Shown here in pieces: positions 1 through 6,067 of a stretch of DNA of 6,212 bases. Below the pieces are notes generated by a model, which did no database searches, had not been told where the DNA came from, and saw only the letters and a list, made by a program, of their open reading frames with translations. A program made the position numbers and the translations under genes. The stretch comes from Muribaculaceae bacterium (GTDB lineage Bacteria > Bacteroidota > Bacteroidia > Bacteroidales > Muribaculaceae). Location: positions 1-6,212 of the forward strand of contig JAKSMA010000149.1 of assembly GCA_024400895.1 (NCBI GenBank), read 5' to 3'. The first letter of the stretch is position 1. Each line of letters begins with the position of its first letter.

Positions 1-730
1 GTTCTGCTTCGACCTCATCAAAGACGAAGCATTCAAGCAAAAGGTGACTCGCAGATGCTGGGAAGAGCTGGTGTATCCATGGGGTGTGGCATCGCTTTCA
101 CAGACCGACCCACAATTCCATCCCCAACACGAAAACTGGCATTACTATCACAAAGACGACGCTTACCACAACGGCACTATCTGGTTGTGGAACAATGGCA
201 TAGCCATGCAGCGAATGATTGAATACGGTCAAAAGGAAATGGCTTGGCAACTGTTTAAGAACATGAACCGCCAGGCACTGCATGAAGGTGCGGTGGGAAG
301 CCTCAGTGAAAATGCCGATGCACATCCTCGCGAGGGCAAGCAATGGGTGGACCGAAGCGGCACATTCCTTCAGGCATGGAGCAACAGCGAGCACCTCCGC
401 GTGTGGTATCAGTATTTCTTGGGTATACGCCCTGATTTAATGAACGGCACTGTGGTCGTTGAGCCACGATTGCCCAGCGAGATTACCGACCTCGACACCA
501 CTATGCCTATCGGTGGGGGACGAATCAACTACAAGTATCACGACGGGAAATTCGACATCACTTTGGAAGACCTTCCGGGCGTGAAACTCGACTTAAGAAT
601 AGCAAGCGAACAAGAACAGAAAGCCGCAGAAGAGAATCCACTGCTGAAAGGCGTGAAATTCTGTATGCCTCACCCACTTGAGCACTACCCCTGCTTCGAC
701 AAATACTACGACCCACCTTTGACCTACTAA
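1..730 (+). CDS. Amylo-alpha-1,6-glucosidase / glycogen debranching-type enzyme, C-terminal part (5' end outside window)
   Basis: The reading frame is open from base 2, so the GTG at 44 is an internal Val and not a start; 242 residues are visible before the TAA at 728-730. The protein resembles the C-terminal (alpha/alpha)6-barrel domain of amylo-alpha-1,6-glucosidases (GDE_C family), which hydrolyse alpha-1,6 branch stubs of glycogen or related glucans. Signatures, numbered from the first visible residue, are YHNGTIW (55-61), GSLSEN (99-104, a Glu in the position typical of a catalytic acid/base in these barrels) and QAWSNSEHLRVW (124-135). About 100 residues follow, rich in beta-type sequence and ending in PPLTY; this looks like a C-terminal beta domain. 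The N-terminal part and any signal peptide are out of view, so location in the cell cannot be judged. It is separated from the pantothenate operon by 349 bases and is probably a different transcription unit. Substrate is inferred from family only. Confidence 0.8.
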   Translation, partial: FCFDLIKDEAFKQKVTRRCWEELVYPWGVASLSQTDPQFHPQHENWHYYHKDDAYHNGTIWLWNNGIAMQRMIEYGQKEMAWQLFKNMNRQALHEGAVGSLSENADAHPREGKQWVDRSGTFLQAWSNSEHLRVWYQYFLGIRPDLMNGTVVVEPRLPSEITDLDTTMPIGGGRINYKYHDGKFDITLEDLPGVKLDLRIASEQEQKAAEENPLLKGVKFCMPHPLEHYPCFDKYYDPPLTY

Positions 731-750
731 GCAAAAAAATGCAGTCGGTC

Positions 751-792
751 GGAGCGTAAGTGCTTCCCCGCCTTCTCGAGAGATGGGCGGGG
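751..792. terminator. GC-rich hairpin after the debranching gene (possible terminator or REP-like intergenic unit)
   Basis: CCCCGCC (766-772) pairs exactly with GGCGGGG (786-792). The stem continues inward through a T-G wobble and TCT/AGA around a CGAG loop, with one bulged T. A smaller stem lies just upstream: GGAGC (751-755) with GCTTC (762-766), loop GTAAGT. It starts about 20 bases after the stop at 730, a suitable place for transcript termination or 3' protection, but no U-run follows on the + strand. On the minus strand the nearest T-run (complement of the A7 at 733-739) is far from the stem. Its GC content is much higher than that of the surrounding spacer, and short GC hairpins of this style recur between genes in Bacteroidota, so a dispersed REP-like unit is an equal alternative. 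Confidence 0.45.
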
Positions 793-828
793 TGGGCAAT
801 GCTGTGGGCAGAGTAGTAGAGGAAAAGA

Positions 829-860
829 ATTGCATAGTTTATTAATAATTAATACCTTTG
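829..860 (+). promoter_or_regulatory. Bacteroidota-type promoter for the panB operon
   Basis: ATTG (829-832) followed by 20 bases and TACCTTTG (853-860) fits the Bacteroidota consensus TTTG-N19-21-TAnnTTTG; the -7 element matches at every defined base. The stretch around it is very AT-rich. Transcription would start near 866 and give an untranslated leader of about 215 bases before panB. No E. coli-type -35/-10 pair is needed. It is the best promoter match in the 731-1079 spacer. Confidence 0.6.
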
Positions 861-919
861 TAGTGCCTATTGAAAAATGGTGTTTTGCACCGTTTTGAGT
901 AAGGTTTCAAGGCTATTTG

Positions 920-970
920 GAGGCATTTTTTGCTCTTTGAAAGAGTGGATGTGCCTCAATAACTTTTTTT
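920..970 (+). terminator. Leader hairpin plus T7 run: possible attenuator in the panB leader
   Basis: GAGGCA (920-925) pairs with TGCCTC (952-957), enclosing an inner stem CTCTT (933-937)/AAGAG (941-945) with a TGA loop and one extra G-T pair. Six bases after the outer stem comes a run of seven T (964-970). The order stem then T-run is that of an intrinsic terminator or attenuator lying between the first promoter and panB. The gap between stem and T-run and the internal loop make it weaker than a textbook terminator. The same bases also contain the second promoter candidate, so the T-run may instead be part of a -7 element. Confidence 0.35.
936..967 (+). promoter_or_regulatory. Second, weaker Bacteroidota-type promoter candidate for panB
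   Basis: TTTG (936-939) is followed after exactly 20 bases by TAACTTTT (960-967), which differs from TAnnTTTG only at the last base. It would start transcription near 974 and shorten the leader to about 105 bases. It lies inside the hairpin/T-run described for the leader, so only one of the two readings may be real. Confidence 0.35.
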
Positions 971-1079
971 AATACAAATAAAAGTAGCGGAAATAAACTT
1001 TTTGAGATGGATTTGTTCAAATGGACGGCTACCGAAAAATGTGGCAAAAACATTGACAAATCTGTAATAAGACAAGGAA

Positions 1080-1904
1080 ATGAAGAAATCAATTTATGAT
1101 ATGCTCAGTCGTAAAGGCGTGCTGCCAGTGAGCATGCTCACTGCATACGACTATCATACCGCTTGCACAATCGATGAAGCAGGAATCGACATGATACTCG
1201 TGGGCGATTCTTTGGGCAACGTGATGCTCGGTTATGAGAACACTTTGGCCGTGACAGTCGACGACATGATTCATCATGGCAAAGCGGTGTGCCGTGGAGC
1301 GAAGAATGCGCTGGTGGTGGTGGACATGCCTTTCATGTCGTACCAGACATCGGTGAGCGATGCAGTGGCCAATGCAGGCAGAATCATGAAAGAAACCAAT
1401 TGCCAAGCAGTGAAACTTGAAGGCGGTGCAGAATATGCCGACCGCATCAAGGCTATTGTACAAGCTGGCATTCCTGTGGTGGCACATATTGGCCTCACTC
1501 CACAATCGGTGAATATGCTTGGAGGCTATAAGGTGCAAGGCAAAACCGTGGAGGCGGCTCAAAAACTCATCGACGACGCGAAGGCTGTGGCCGAAGCGGG
1601 TGCTTTCGCCATCACACTCGAATGTGTGCCTGCAGCTCTCGCCAAGAAAGTGACAGAAATGGTGCCAGCATTGACCATCGGCATCGGCGCCGGAAAGGAC
1701 TGCGACGGCCAGGTGCTTGTGTATCAAGACATGCTTGGCTACACCGATGGCTTCACCCCAAAATTCGTGAAGAAATTTGCTAATCTGCACGAAGTGATGC
1801 TCGAGGCTTTCAAGCAATACAAAGAGGAATGCGAGCAACGCACTTTCCCTGCACCAAACAACACTTTCACCATCAGTGAAGAAGTGCTTGAAAAATTATA
1901 TTAA
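1080..1904 (+). CDS. panB: 3-methyl-2-oxobutanoate hydroxymethyltransferase (ketopantoate hydroxymethyltransferase)
   Basis: PanB transfers a hydroxymethyl group from 5,10-methylene-tetrahydrofolate to 2-oxoisovalerate, giving ketopantoate, the first step of pantothenate synthesis; it is a cytosolic TIM-barrel enzyme that binds Mg2+. At 274 residues the protein is of family length. The metal and substrate residues known from E. coli PanB are all present: VGDSLG (41-46, Asp43-Ser44), Asp82 in DMPFMSY, Lys112 and Glu114 in KLEGG, His136 in [11 protein letters not shown], and Glu181 in LECVP, followed by IGIGAG. It is the first gene of the operon. The start at 1080 leaves the usual short N-terminal lead before the first barrel strand (MLTAYDY). 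The GDSLG form and the C-terminal EVLEKLY ending look more like Clostridia than like the GDSASN form I recall from Bacteroides. Confidence 0.97.
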   Translation: MKKSIYDMLSRKGVLPVSMLTAYDYHTACTIDEAGIDMILVGDSLGNVMLGYENTLAVTVDDMIHHGKAVCRGAKNALVVVDMPFMSYQTSVSDAVANAGRIMKETNCQAVKLEGGAEYADRIKAIVQAGIPVVAHIGLTPQSVNMLGGYKVQGKTVEAAQKLIDDAKAVAEAGAFAITLECVPAALAKKVTEMVPALTIGIGAGKDCDGQVLVYQDMLGYTDGFTPKFVKKFANLHEVMLEAFKQYKEECEQRTFPAPNNTFTISEEVLEKLY

Positions 1905-1938
1905 CAAGTTATTATCACAAAAAAAACAATCACACAAC

Positions 1939-2781
1939 ATGAAAGTTGTAAAAACCATACAGGAAACAAGAGAAATCGTAGCGGCTTGGAGAAAAGAAGG
2001 CCTCACAGTGGGCTTGGTGCCTACAATGGGCTACCTTCATGAAGGTCCCCAAAGTTGGATTGCAAACTCAGTCAGCGAAAACGACCCCACCGTGGTATCT
2101 GTGTTTGTCAACCCTATTCAATTCGGTCCGAACGAAGACCTCGAGGCCTATCCTCGCGATCTTGAACGCGATATGCAATTGGTGGAAGCCACTGGTGGCG
2201 ACTTGATTTTCAACCCAGAGCCAAGCGAAATGTATCCCTCACATTTCACTTCATTTATTGACACCACCGAAACCACAGAACTGCTCTGCGGTGCTGTGCG
2301 ACCCATCCACTTCAGAGGCGTGTGCACCGTGGTGGGCAAACTTTTCAACATCGTTCGCCCCGACCGCGCTTACTTCGGACAGAAAGATGCTCAGCAATTG
2401 GCCACCATTCGCCGCTTTGTTCGCGACCTCGACTTTGGAATTGAGATTGTGCCATGCCCAATCATCCGCGAAGACGACGGTTTGGCAAAATCAAGCCGCA
2501 ACACCTATCTTAACGCAGAAGAACGCCAAGCAGCCTTGATTCTTTCAAAGAGTTTGGCACTCGGTAAGAAAGCGATTGAAGAAGGCGAAAAGGATGCAAA
2601 GAAGGTAATAGAAATTATCAAGAGCAACCTTTCAACCGAACCTCTGGCACGCATCGACTATGTGGAAGTGGTTGACTTTGAAAACATTCAGCGCGTTGAC
2701 ACCATCGCCGGCGAAACACTTGTTGCAATTGCCGTATACATTGGAAAGACCCGCCTCATCGACAACTTTATTATTGGATAA
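1939..2781 (+). CDS. panC: Pantothenate synthetase (pantoate--beta-alanine ligase) with altered HxGH motif
   Basis: PanC joins pantoate to beta-alanine with ATP through a pantoyl-adenylate, in the cytosol. The 280-residue protein has the family landmarks: LVPTMG (26-31), [11 protein letters not shown] (53-63), RPIHFRG (121-127), [10 protein letters not shown] (145-154) and the KMSKS-like KSSRN (184-188). The start at 1939 gives the normal N-terminus (MKVVKTIQE); the ATG at 1876 would add 21 odd residues and overlap panB, so I rejected it. The nucleotide-binding HxGH motif reads H34-E-G-P37: the second His (H37 in E. coli, H47 in M. tuberculosis) is Pro, and residue 40, usually Leu, is Trp. 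Loss of that His severely impairs characterised enzymes, so activity is doubtful unless this is a sequence error. The rest of the chain is intact with no frameshift. It lies 34 bases after panB and 17 before panD. Confidence 0.95.
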   Translation: MKVVKTIQETREIVAAWRKEGLTVGLVPTMGYLHEGPQSWIANSVSENDPTVVSVFVNPIQFGPNEDLEAYPRDLERDMQLVEATGGDLIFNPEPSEMYPSHFTSFIDTTETTELLCGAVRPIHFRGVCTVVGKLFNIVRPDRAYFGQKDAQQLATIRRFVRDLDFGIEIVPCPIIREDDGLAKSSRNTYLNAEERQAALILSKSLALGKKAIEEGEKDAKKVIEIIKSNLSTEPLARIDYVEVVDFENIQRVDTIAGETLVAIAVYIGKTRLIDNFIIG

Positions 2782-2798
2782 CGACACAACTTCAGAAA

Positions 2799-3188
2799 AT
2801 GGAAATTACACTTCTGAAAGCAAAAATACACCGTGCAGTAGTGACACAAGCCGACTTGAACTATGTGGGCAGCGTGACCATTGACACCGACCTGCTCAAA
2901 GAATCGGGCATTTTAGAATATGAGAAAGTTCAAATCGTGGATATCAATAACGGTAACCGATTTGAAACCTATACCATCGCTGGCGAAGCGGGGTCGGGAA
3001 TTATCTGCTTGAACGGCGCAGCTGCAAAGTGCGTGAATGTGGGCGACAAGGTTATTATCATGGCTTACGCCAATATGACTCCCGATGAAGCCCAAAGCCA
3101 CAAACCGATGGTGCTGTTTGTGGACGAAAACAACAAAATTGTGCGTAAGGCCAACTACGAAAAGCATGGCCTACTCTGCGACCAATAA
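2799..3188 (+). CDS. panD: Aspartate 1-decarboxylase, pyruvoyl-dependent
   Basis: PanD decarboxylates L-aspartate to beta-alanine, the second substrate of PanC. It is made as a proenzyme that cleaves itself between Gly24 and Ser25, turning Ser25 into the pyruvoyl cofactor. Here YVGS puts Gly24-Ser25 at exactly the standard position, with Lys9, His11, Arg54, Thr57 and Tyr58 of the active site also present, followed by the ICLNGAAA segment. The length of 129 residues is normal, so the gene looks intact. Ala64 stands where many homologues have Arg in the ERGSG stretch; I think this is a lineage variant. The C-terminal NYEKHG ending recalls Clostridia. The gene begins 17 bases after panC with no Shine-Dalgarno, as expected for co-transcription in Bacteroidota. 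Confidence 0.97.
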   Translation: MEITLLKAKIHRAVVTQADLNYVGSVTIDTDLLKESGILEYEKVQIVDINNGNRFETYTIAGEAGSGIICLNGAAAKCVNVGDKVIIMAYANMTPDEAQSHKPMVLFVDENNKIVRKANYEKHGLLCDQ

Positions 3189-3224
3189 TCTGCTTACACC
3201 TCAACACATCAATATCACCGAGAT

Positions 3225-4424
3225 ATGCTTAAAGGTAAAACCATCGTACTGGGCGTGACTGGCAGCATTGCCGCCTACAAAATTGCAAACCTTGCTTCCA
3301 TGCTCGTGAAGCAAAGGGCTACTGTGCATGTGATTATGACGCGCAATGCCTGCAACTTTATCACTCCCACCACCTTTGAAACGCTCACTGGCAACAAATG
3401 TATTGTCGACACCTTCGACCGCAATTTCGAATTTAATGTGGAGCATGTGTCGCTCGCAAAATTGGCCGACCTGTTTCTGGTGGCGCCTGCCACTGCCAAC
3501 GTGATTGGAAAAATGGCTCACGGTATCTGCGACGACATGCTCACCACGACCGTGCTGGCAACGAAGGCGACGAAACTCGCTTCGCCCGCTATGAACACCA
3601 ACATGTGGGAGAATCCAATTCTTCAAGACAACCTGAAGACGCTGAAGCACTATGGGTTTGAAATCATTGAGCCAGCTTCAGGCCGACTGGCATGCGGTGA
3701 CACAGGAAGCGGGAAAATGCCTTCAGAAGATGTACTGATGAGCCACATTCTGCTTCACTTGGGCAAAGAGAAAGACCTTGAAGGAAAGAATGTGCTGGTC
3801 ACTGCCGGGCCTACCCAAGAAGCCATCGACCCTGTGAGATTCATCACCAACCACTCAAGCGGTAAGATGGGCTACGCCCTTGCCAAGATGGCAAAGCTGC
3901 GTGGTGCAAATGTCACTCTCGTGTCGGGGCCGGTGAATATTGAGCCATTTATGGGAGTGGACTTGGTGAAGGTGAAGAGTGCAGCAGAGATGTGCGAGGC
4001 TGTGACTTCACGCAGCGAAGGAAGCGACATCATAGTGATGTGCAGCGCTGTGGCCGACTACACCCCGCTCAGCTATTCTGACCAGAAGGTGAAGAAATCG
4101 GACGATGATTTGTCGATTCCTTTGACACGCACCACCGACATACTACAGACGCTCGGAGAAAAGAAACTCAACGACCAAATGCTGGTGGGATTTTCGATGG
4201 AAACAGAAAGCCTAATTGAGAATTCTCGCAAAAAACTCACAAAGAAGAATGCCGACCTCATTTGTGCCAACACTATAGGCGGGAACGAGACAGGATTTGC
4301 AGTCGACACCAACAGAGTGACACTCATCTCTGAAAAGGAGGTGAAGGAACTGCCACTCTGCACCAAAGAAGAAACTGCCGACCTCATTCTTTCATACATC
4401 ATCAAACTTCAGAAAGAGAAATAA
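3225..4424 (+). CDS. coaBC: Bifunctional phosphopantothenoylcysteine decarboxylase / phosphopantothenate--cysteine ligase
   Basis: CoaBC (Dfp) couples 4'-phosphopantothenate to cysteine with CTP (CoaB) and then decarboxylates the product with FMN (CoaC), giving 4'-phosphopantetheine. Both domains are complete in 399 residues. CoaC, about 1-180: GVTGSIAAYK (10-19), catalytic His74 in EHVSLAKLAD, APATAN (87-92), PAMNTNMW (121-128) and active-site Cys157 in GRLACGDTGSGKM. CoaB, about 187-399: LVTAGPTQE (191-199), ITNHSSGKMG (207-216, Asn209), AVADY (275-279) and KVKK (288-291), which supplies the conserved Lys. The PAMNTNM and LACGD forms are those of Firmicutes and E. coli; the Bacteroides protein, as I recall it, has PAMDLDM and LASG. 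It starts 36 bases after panD and ends 5 bases before coaX. Confidence 0.97.
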   Translation: MLKGKTIVLGVTGSIAAYKIANLASMLVKQRATVHVIMTRNACNFITPTTFETLTGNKCIVDTFDRNFEFNVEHVSLAKLADLFLVAPATANVIGKMAHGICDDMLTTTVLATKATKLASPAMNTNMWENPILQDNLKTLKHYGFEIIEPASGRLACGDTGSGKMPSEDVLMSHILLHLGKEKDLEGKNVLVTAGPTQEAIDPVRFITNHSSGKMGYALAKMAKLRGANVTLVSGPVNIEPFMGVDLVKVKSAAEMCEAVTSRSEGSDIIVMCSAVADYTPLSYSDQKVKKSDDDLSIPLTRTTDILQTLGEKKLNDQMLVGFSMETESLIENSRKKLTKKNADLICANTIGGNETGFAVDTNRVTLISEKEVKELPLCTKEETADLILSYIIKLQKEK

Positions 4425-4429
4425 ATAGG

Positions 4430-5200
4430 ATGCGTCTACTCGTTGACATAGGAAATTCAACCACTGTAATTGCCGTGGCTAATGCTGACGGAAGCATTGA
4501 AAGCACATGGCGATTTAAAACCCAGAAAAACGGCACCGCTTTTTTCTTCCGCACCGAAATTCTGGAAGGCCTGAATCCCCGCAGCATTTCTCCTGAGAAA
4601 ATTGAAGCAGTGATCGTTTCGTCGGTTGTTCCTGAAGTAAAGGAAGAGTTTTCAGAAGCCATCATTTCCATTACAGGTCATGCTCCCCATTATTTCAATG
4701 TGGAAGATGCCAAAAAGGTGATTAGCATTGATGTGGATTCACCGGCACAGTTGGGCAACGACCGCGTGGCCGATGCCATCGGGGCAGTGGCTTGCTACGG
4801 AGCACCCGCCATCGTATTCGACCTTGGAACAGCTACCACTGTGGGAGTGATAACAGAAGACAAGTGCTTCCTCGGCGGCATGATTATCCCCGGAGTGAAG
4901 ACATCGTTGGCAGCATTGACATCGAGAGCATCGCAACTCCCCACCATCAATGTGGAAAAGCCCGAGCATGTCATCGGCAAAAACACTGTAGAATGTATGC
5001 AAAGCGGTGTGGTGTATGGCACAGCATCGATGTTGGATGGAATCATCGACAGGATTCTTCCCCTCTTCAACAACAAAGAAGTGAATATTGTGGCCACAGG
5101 AGGCATGTCAAAACATATCACTCCACATTGTAAGCACCATATCCATGTGGAGCCGCACTTGCAATTTAAAGGAATATTCCACGCCACAAAAGCATTATGA
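4430..5200 (+). CDS. coaX: Type III pantothenate kinase
   Basis: CoaX phosphorylates pantothenate to 4'-phosphopantothenate, the committed step of CoA synthesis. Type III kinases belong to the ASKHA fold, need a monovalent cation, and are generally not inhibited by CoA. The 256 residues show the family motifs: DIGNS (6-10, phosphate-binding), SSVVPEV (64-70), GNDR (109-112, with the catalytic Asp111), DLGTATT (131-137), GGMIIPG (149-155), IGKNTVECMQSG (182-193) and ATGG (222-225). The T-x-DE segment near residue 36 reads TAFF, so the usual acidic pair is absent. The protein matches the longer Firmicutes/Thermotoga type rather than the shorter Bacteroides one (with DAGTCIT) that I recall. It begins 5 bases after coaBC, and its TGA stop overlaps the start of the next gene (ATGA), implying coupled translation. 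Confidence 0.95.
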   Translation: MRLLVDIGNSTTVIAVANADGSIESTWRFKTQKNGTAFFFRTEILEGLNPRSISPEKIEAVIVSSVVPEVKEEFSEAIISITGHAPHYFNVEDAKKVISIDVDSPAQLGNDRVADAIGAVACYGAPAIVFDLGTATTVGVITEDKCFLGGMIIPGVKTSLAALTSRASQLPTINVEKPEHVIGKNTVECMQSGVVYGTASMLDGIIDRILPLFNNKEVNIVATGGMSKHITPHCKHHIHVEPHLQFKGIFHATKAL

Positions 5201-5970
5201 AGATAGTAATCATCGGTTCAGGTAATTTGGCAACGCATCTTAGCGCTGCGCTACATGGCGCCGGAGAAGAGATTCTGCAAGTGTGCAGTCGCACACTTGA
5301 ACATGCACAAGCGCTCGCCGAGCGACTCGGTTGCCAAGCCATTTGCTCACTGGAGGGAATAGCGACAGATGCCGATGCCTATATCATCGCCATCAAAGAC
5401 GACGCCATTGCCGATGTGGCATCACAAATAGCCCCGCGCATTAAGCATGGCGTGGTGATGCACACCGCTGGCAGCGTGCCTATTGAAGTGTTTAAAGGCA
5501 CAGCAAAGCGATATGGCGTGCTCTACCCTATGCAGACTTTTTCAAAAAAACGCGAAGTGGATTTCAGAAGCGTGCCTTGCTTTATCGAAGCCTCCGATGG
5601 CGAATCGTTGAAATTAATCAACGCCCTGGCAGGAAGCGTGTGCGACAAAGTGCTTGAAGTGGATTCCAGCAAGCGTAAACGCCTGCACCTTGCAGCTGTG
5701 TTTGCCAACAATTTCACCAACCACTGCTACCGCTTAGCCGAACGCATACTGCAAGAGGAAAATCTTGATTTCAACCTATTCCTCCCACTCATAGAAGAAA
5801 CAGCCAAGAAGGTGAAGGACATGAAACCAAAAGACGCACAAACCGGTCCCATGGTGCGCTATGATGTGAATATCATGGGCCAGCAGATGCAAATGCTCAC
5901 CGACGAGCGAATGAAAGAAATCTACCGCCTGATGGCCGACAGCATCCACACCGACTACACCCAAGAATAA
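5197..5970 (+). CDS. Rossmann-fold/DUF2520 protein, candidate PanG-like ketopantoate reductase
   Basis: The 257-residue protein has an N-terminal dinucleotide-binding Rossmann domain with IGSGNLATHL (6-15), and Ser31-Arg32 after the second strand, a pair often seen in NADP(H) binders. HTAGSVP (89-95) and LYPMQTFSK (109-117) follow, then an alpha-helical DUF2520 domain with LHLAAVFANNFTNH (163-176), LPLIEETAKKV (196-206) and QTGPMVRYD (215-223). This arrangement resembles pyrroline-carboxylate reductase and ketopantoate reductase. It starts inside the coaX stop codon, so it is translated with a CoA gene, while a recognised panE is missing from this otherwise complete set. Established: a non-PanE ketopantoate reductase, PanG, exists in Francisella and relatives. 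Inferred: this gene performs that step. Against it: DUF2520 proteins occur widely in Bacteroidota near other genes, so another NADPH-dependent reaction is possible. Confidence 0.85.
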   Translation: MKIVIIGSGNLATHLSAALHGAGEEILQVCSRTLEHAQALAERLGCQAICSLEGIATDADAYIIAIKDDAIADVASQIAPRIKHGVVMHTAGSVPIEVFKGTAKRYGVLYPMQTFSKKREVDFRSVPCFIEASDGESLKLINALAGSVCDKVLEVDSSKRKRLHLAAVFANNFTNHCYRLAERILQEENLDFNLFLPLIEETAKKVKDMKPKDAQTGPMVRYDVNIMGQQMQMLTDERMKEIYRLMADSIHTDYTQE

Positions 5971-5996
5971 CATCACCCTCACCTCCAACCAATTAA

Positions 5997-6030
5997 CCAT
6001 TTTTTAATAAAAAGGGACGGTTCTTTTTTA
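5997..6030 (+). terminator. AT-rich overlapping hairpins at the operon's 3' end
   Basis: Two competing stems follow the last stop codon by 26 bases. In the first, CC and TTTTT (from 5997) face AAAAA and GG (to 6016) with one A-G mismatch. In the second, AAAAAG (6009-6014) pairs with CTTTTT (6023-6028) around an 8-base loop GGACGGTT, and another T and TA follow. Both stems are nearly all A-T, so they are weak; the position makes an end-of-operon terminator reasonable but not proven. Confidence 0.35.
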
Positions 6031-6067
6031 CTAAATTCCATTGTAAAAAGGGGGCTCATTTACTAAA
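6008..6067. repeat. Two imperfect direct-repeat units downstream of the operon
   Basis: TAAAAAGGG, a spacer, then TTTACTAAA occurs twice: 6008-6035 (spacer 10 bases) and 6044-6067 (spacer 6 bases). A third, inverted copy of the second half, TTTAGTAAA, lies at 6161-6169. The GGGACGGTTCTTTTT stretch in the first unit looks like dispersed intergenic repeat sequence I have met in other bacterial genomes, though I cannot confirm that here. Function unknown: a decayed REP-like element or protein-binding sites are both possible. Confidence 0.4.

Larger units (their letters stand above)
861..1079 (+). other. Long panB 5' leader, no gene seen
   Basis: This is the untranslated leader expected from the upstream promoter. 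Besides the 920-957 hairpin described separately, it holds ATTTG-tt-CAAAT (1011-1022), AATGT (1038-1042) facing ACATT (1050-1054), and a possible longer-range pairing of GATTTGT (1010-1016) with ACAAATC (1056-1062). These alternatives exclude one another in part. No ORF of convincing length or composition is present. I see no match to a riboswitch class I can name, and the bulged-A paired-stem layout of the Firmicutes pan RNA motif is not evident. The bases before the panB ATG read ACAAGGAA; the purines lie too close to the start for a normal Shine-Dalgarno. Confidence 0.4.

Noticed and set aside
44..46. GTG at 44 as the start of the first gene
   Set aside because: The frame is open to the window edge and the upstream codons read as continuous protein; the recognisable domain also needs far more N-terminal sequence.
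593..835. Minus-strand open frame across the end of the first gene and the GC hairpin
   Set aside because: It overlaps a well-supported coding end and the hairpin, and its translation shows no domain or plausible composition.
861..1079. Known pan riboswitch-like RNA motif upstream of panB
   Set aside because: The stems present do not show the paired hairpins with bulged A residues expected for that motif; any regulation here would be a different structure.
1089..1838. A 249-codon open frame on the minus strand opposite panB
   Set aside because: It lies wholly antisense to a strongly supported panB, is full of His and Cys with no recognisable motif, and has no promoter or start context of its own.
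1876..1938. Longer panC start at the ATG at 1876
   Set aside because: It would overlap panB by 29 bases and add 21 Lys/Asn/Gln-rich residues before the normal PanC N-terminus, which begins at 1939.
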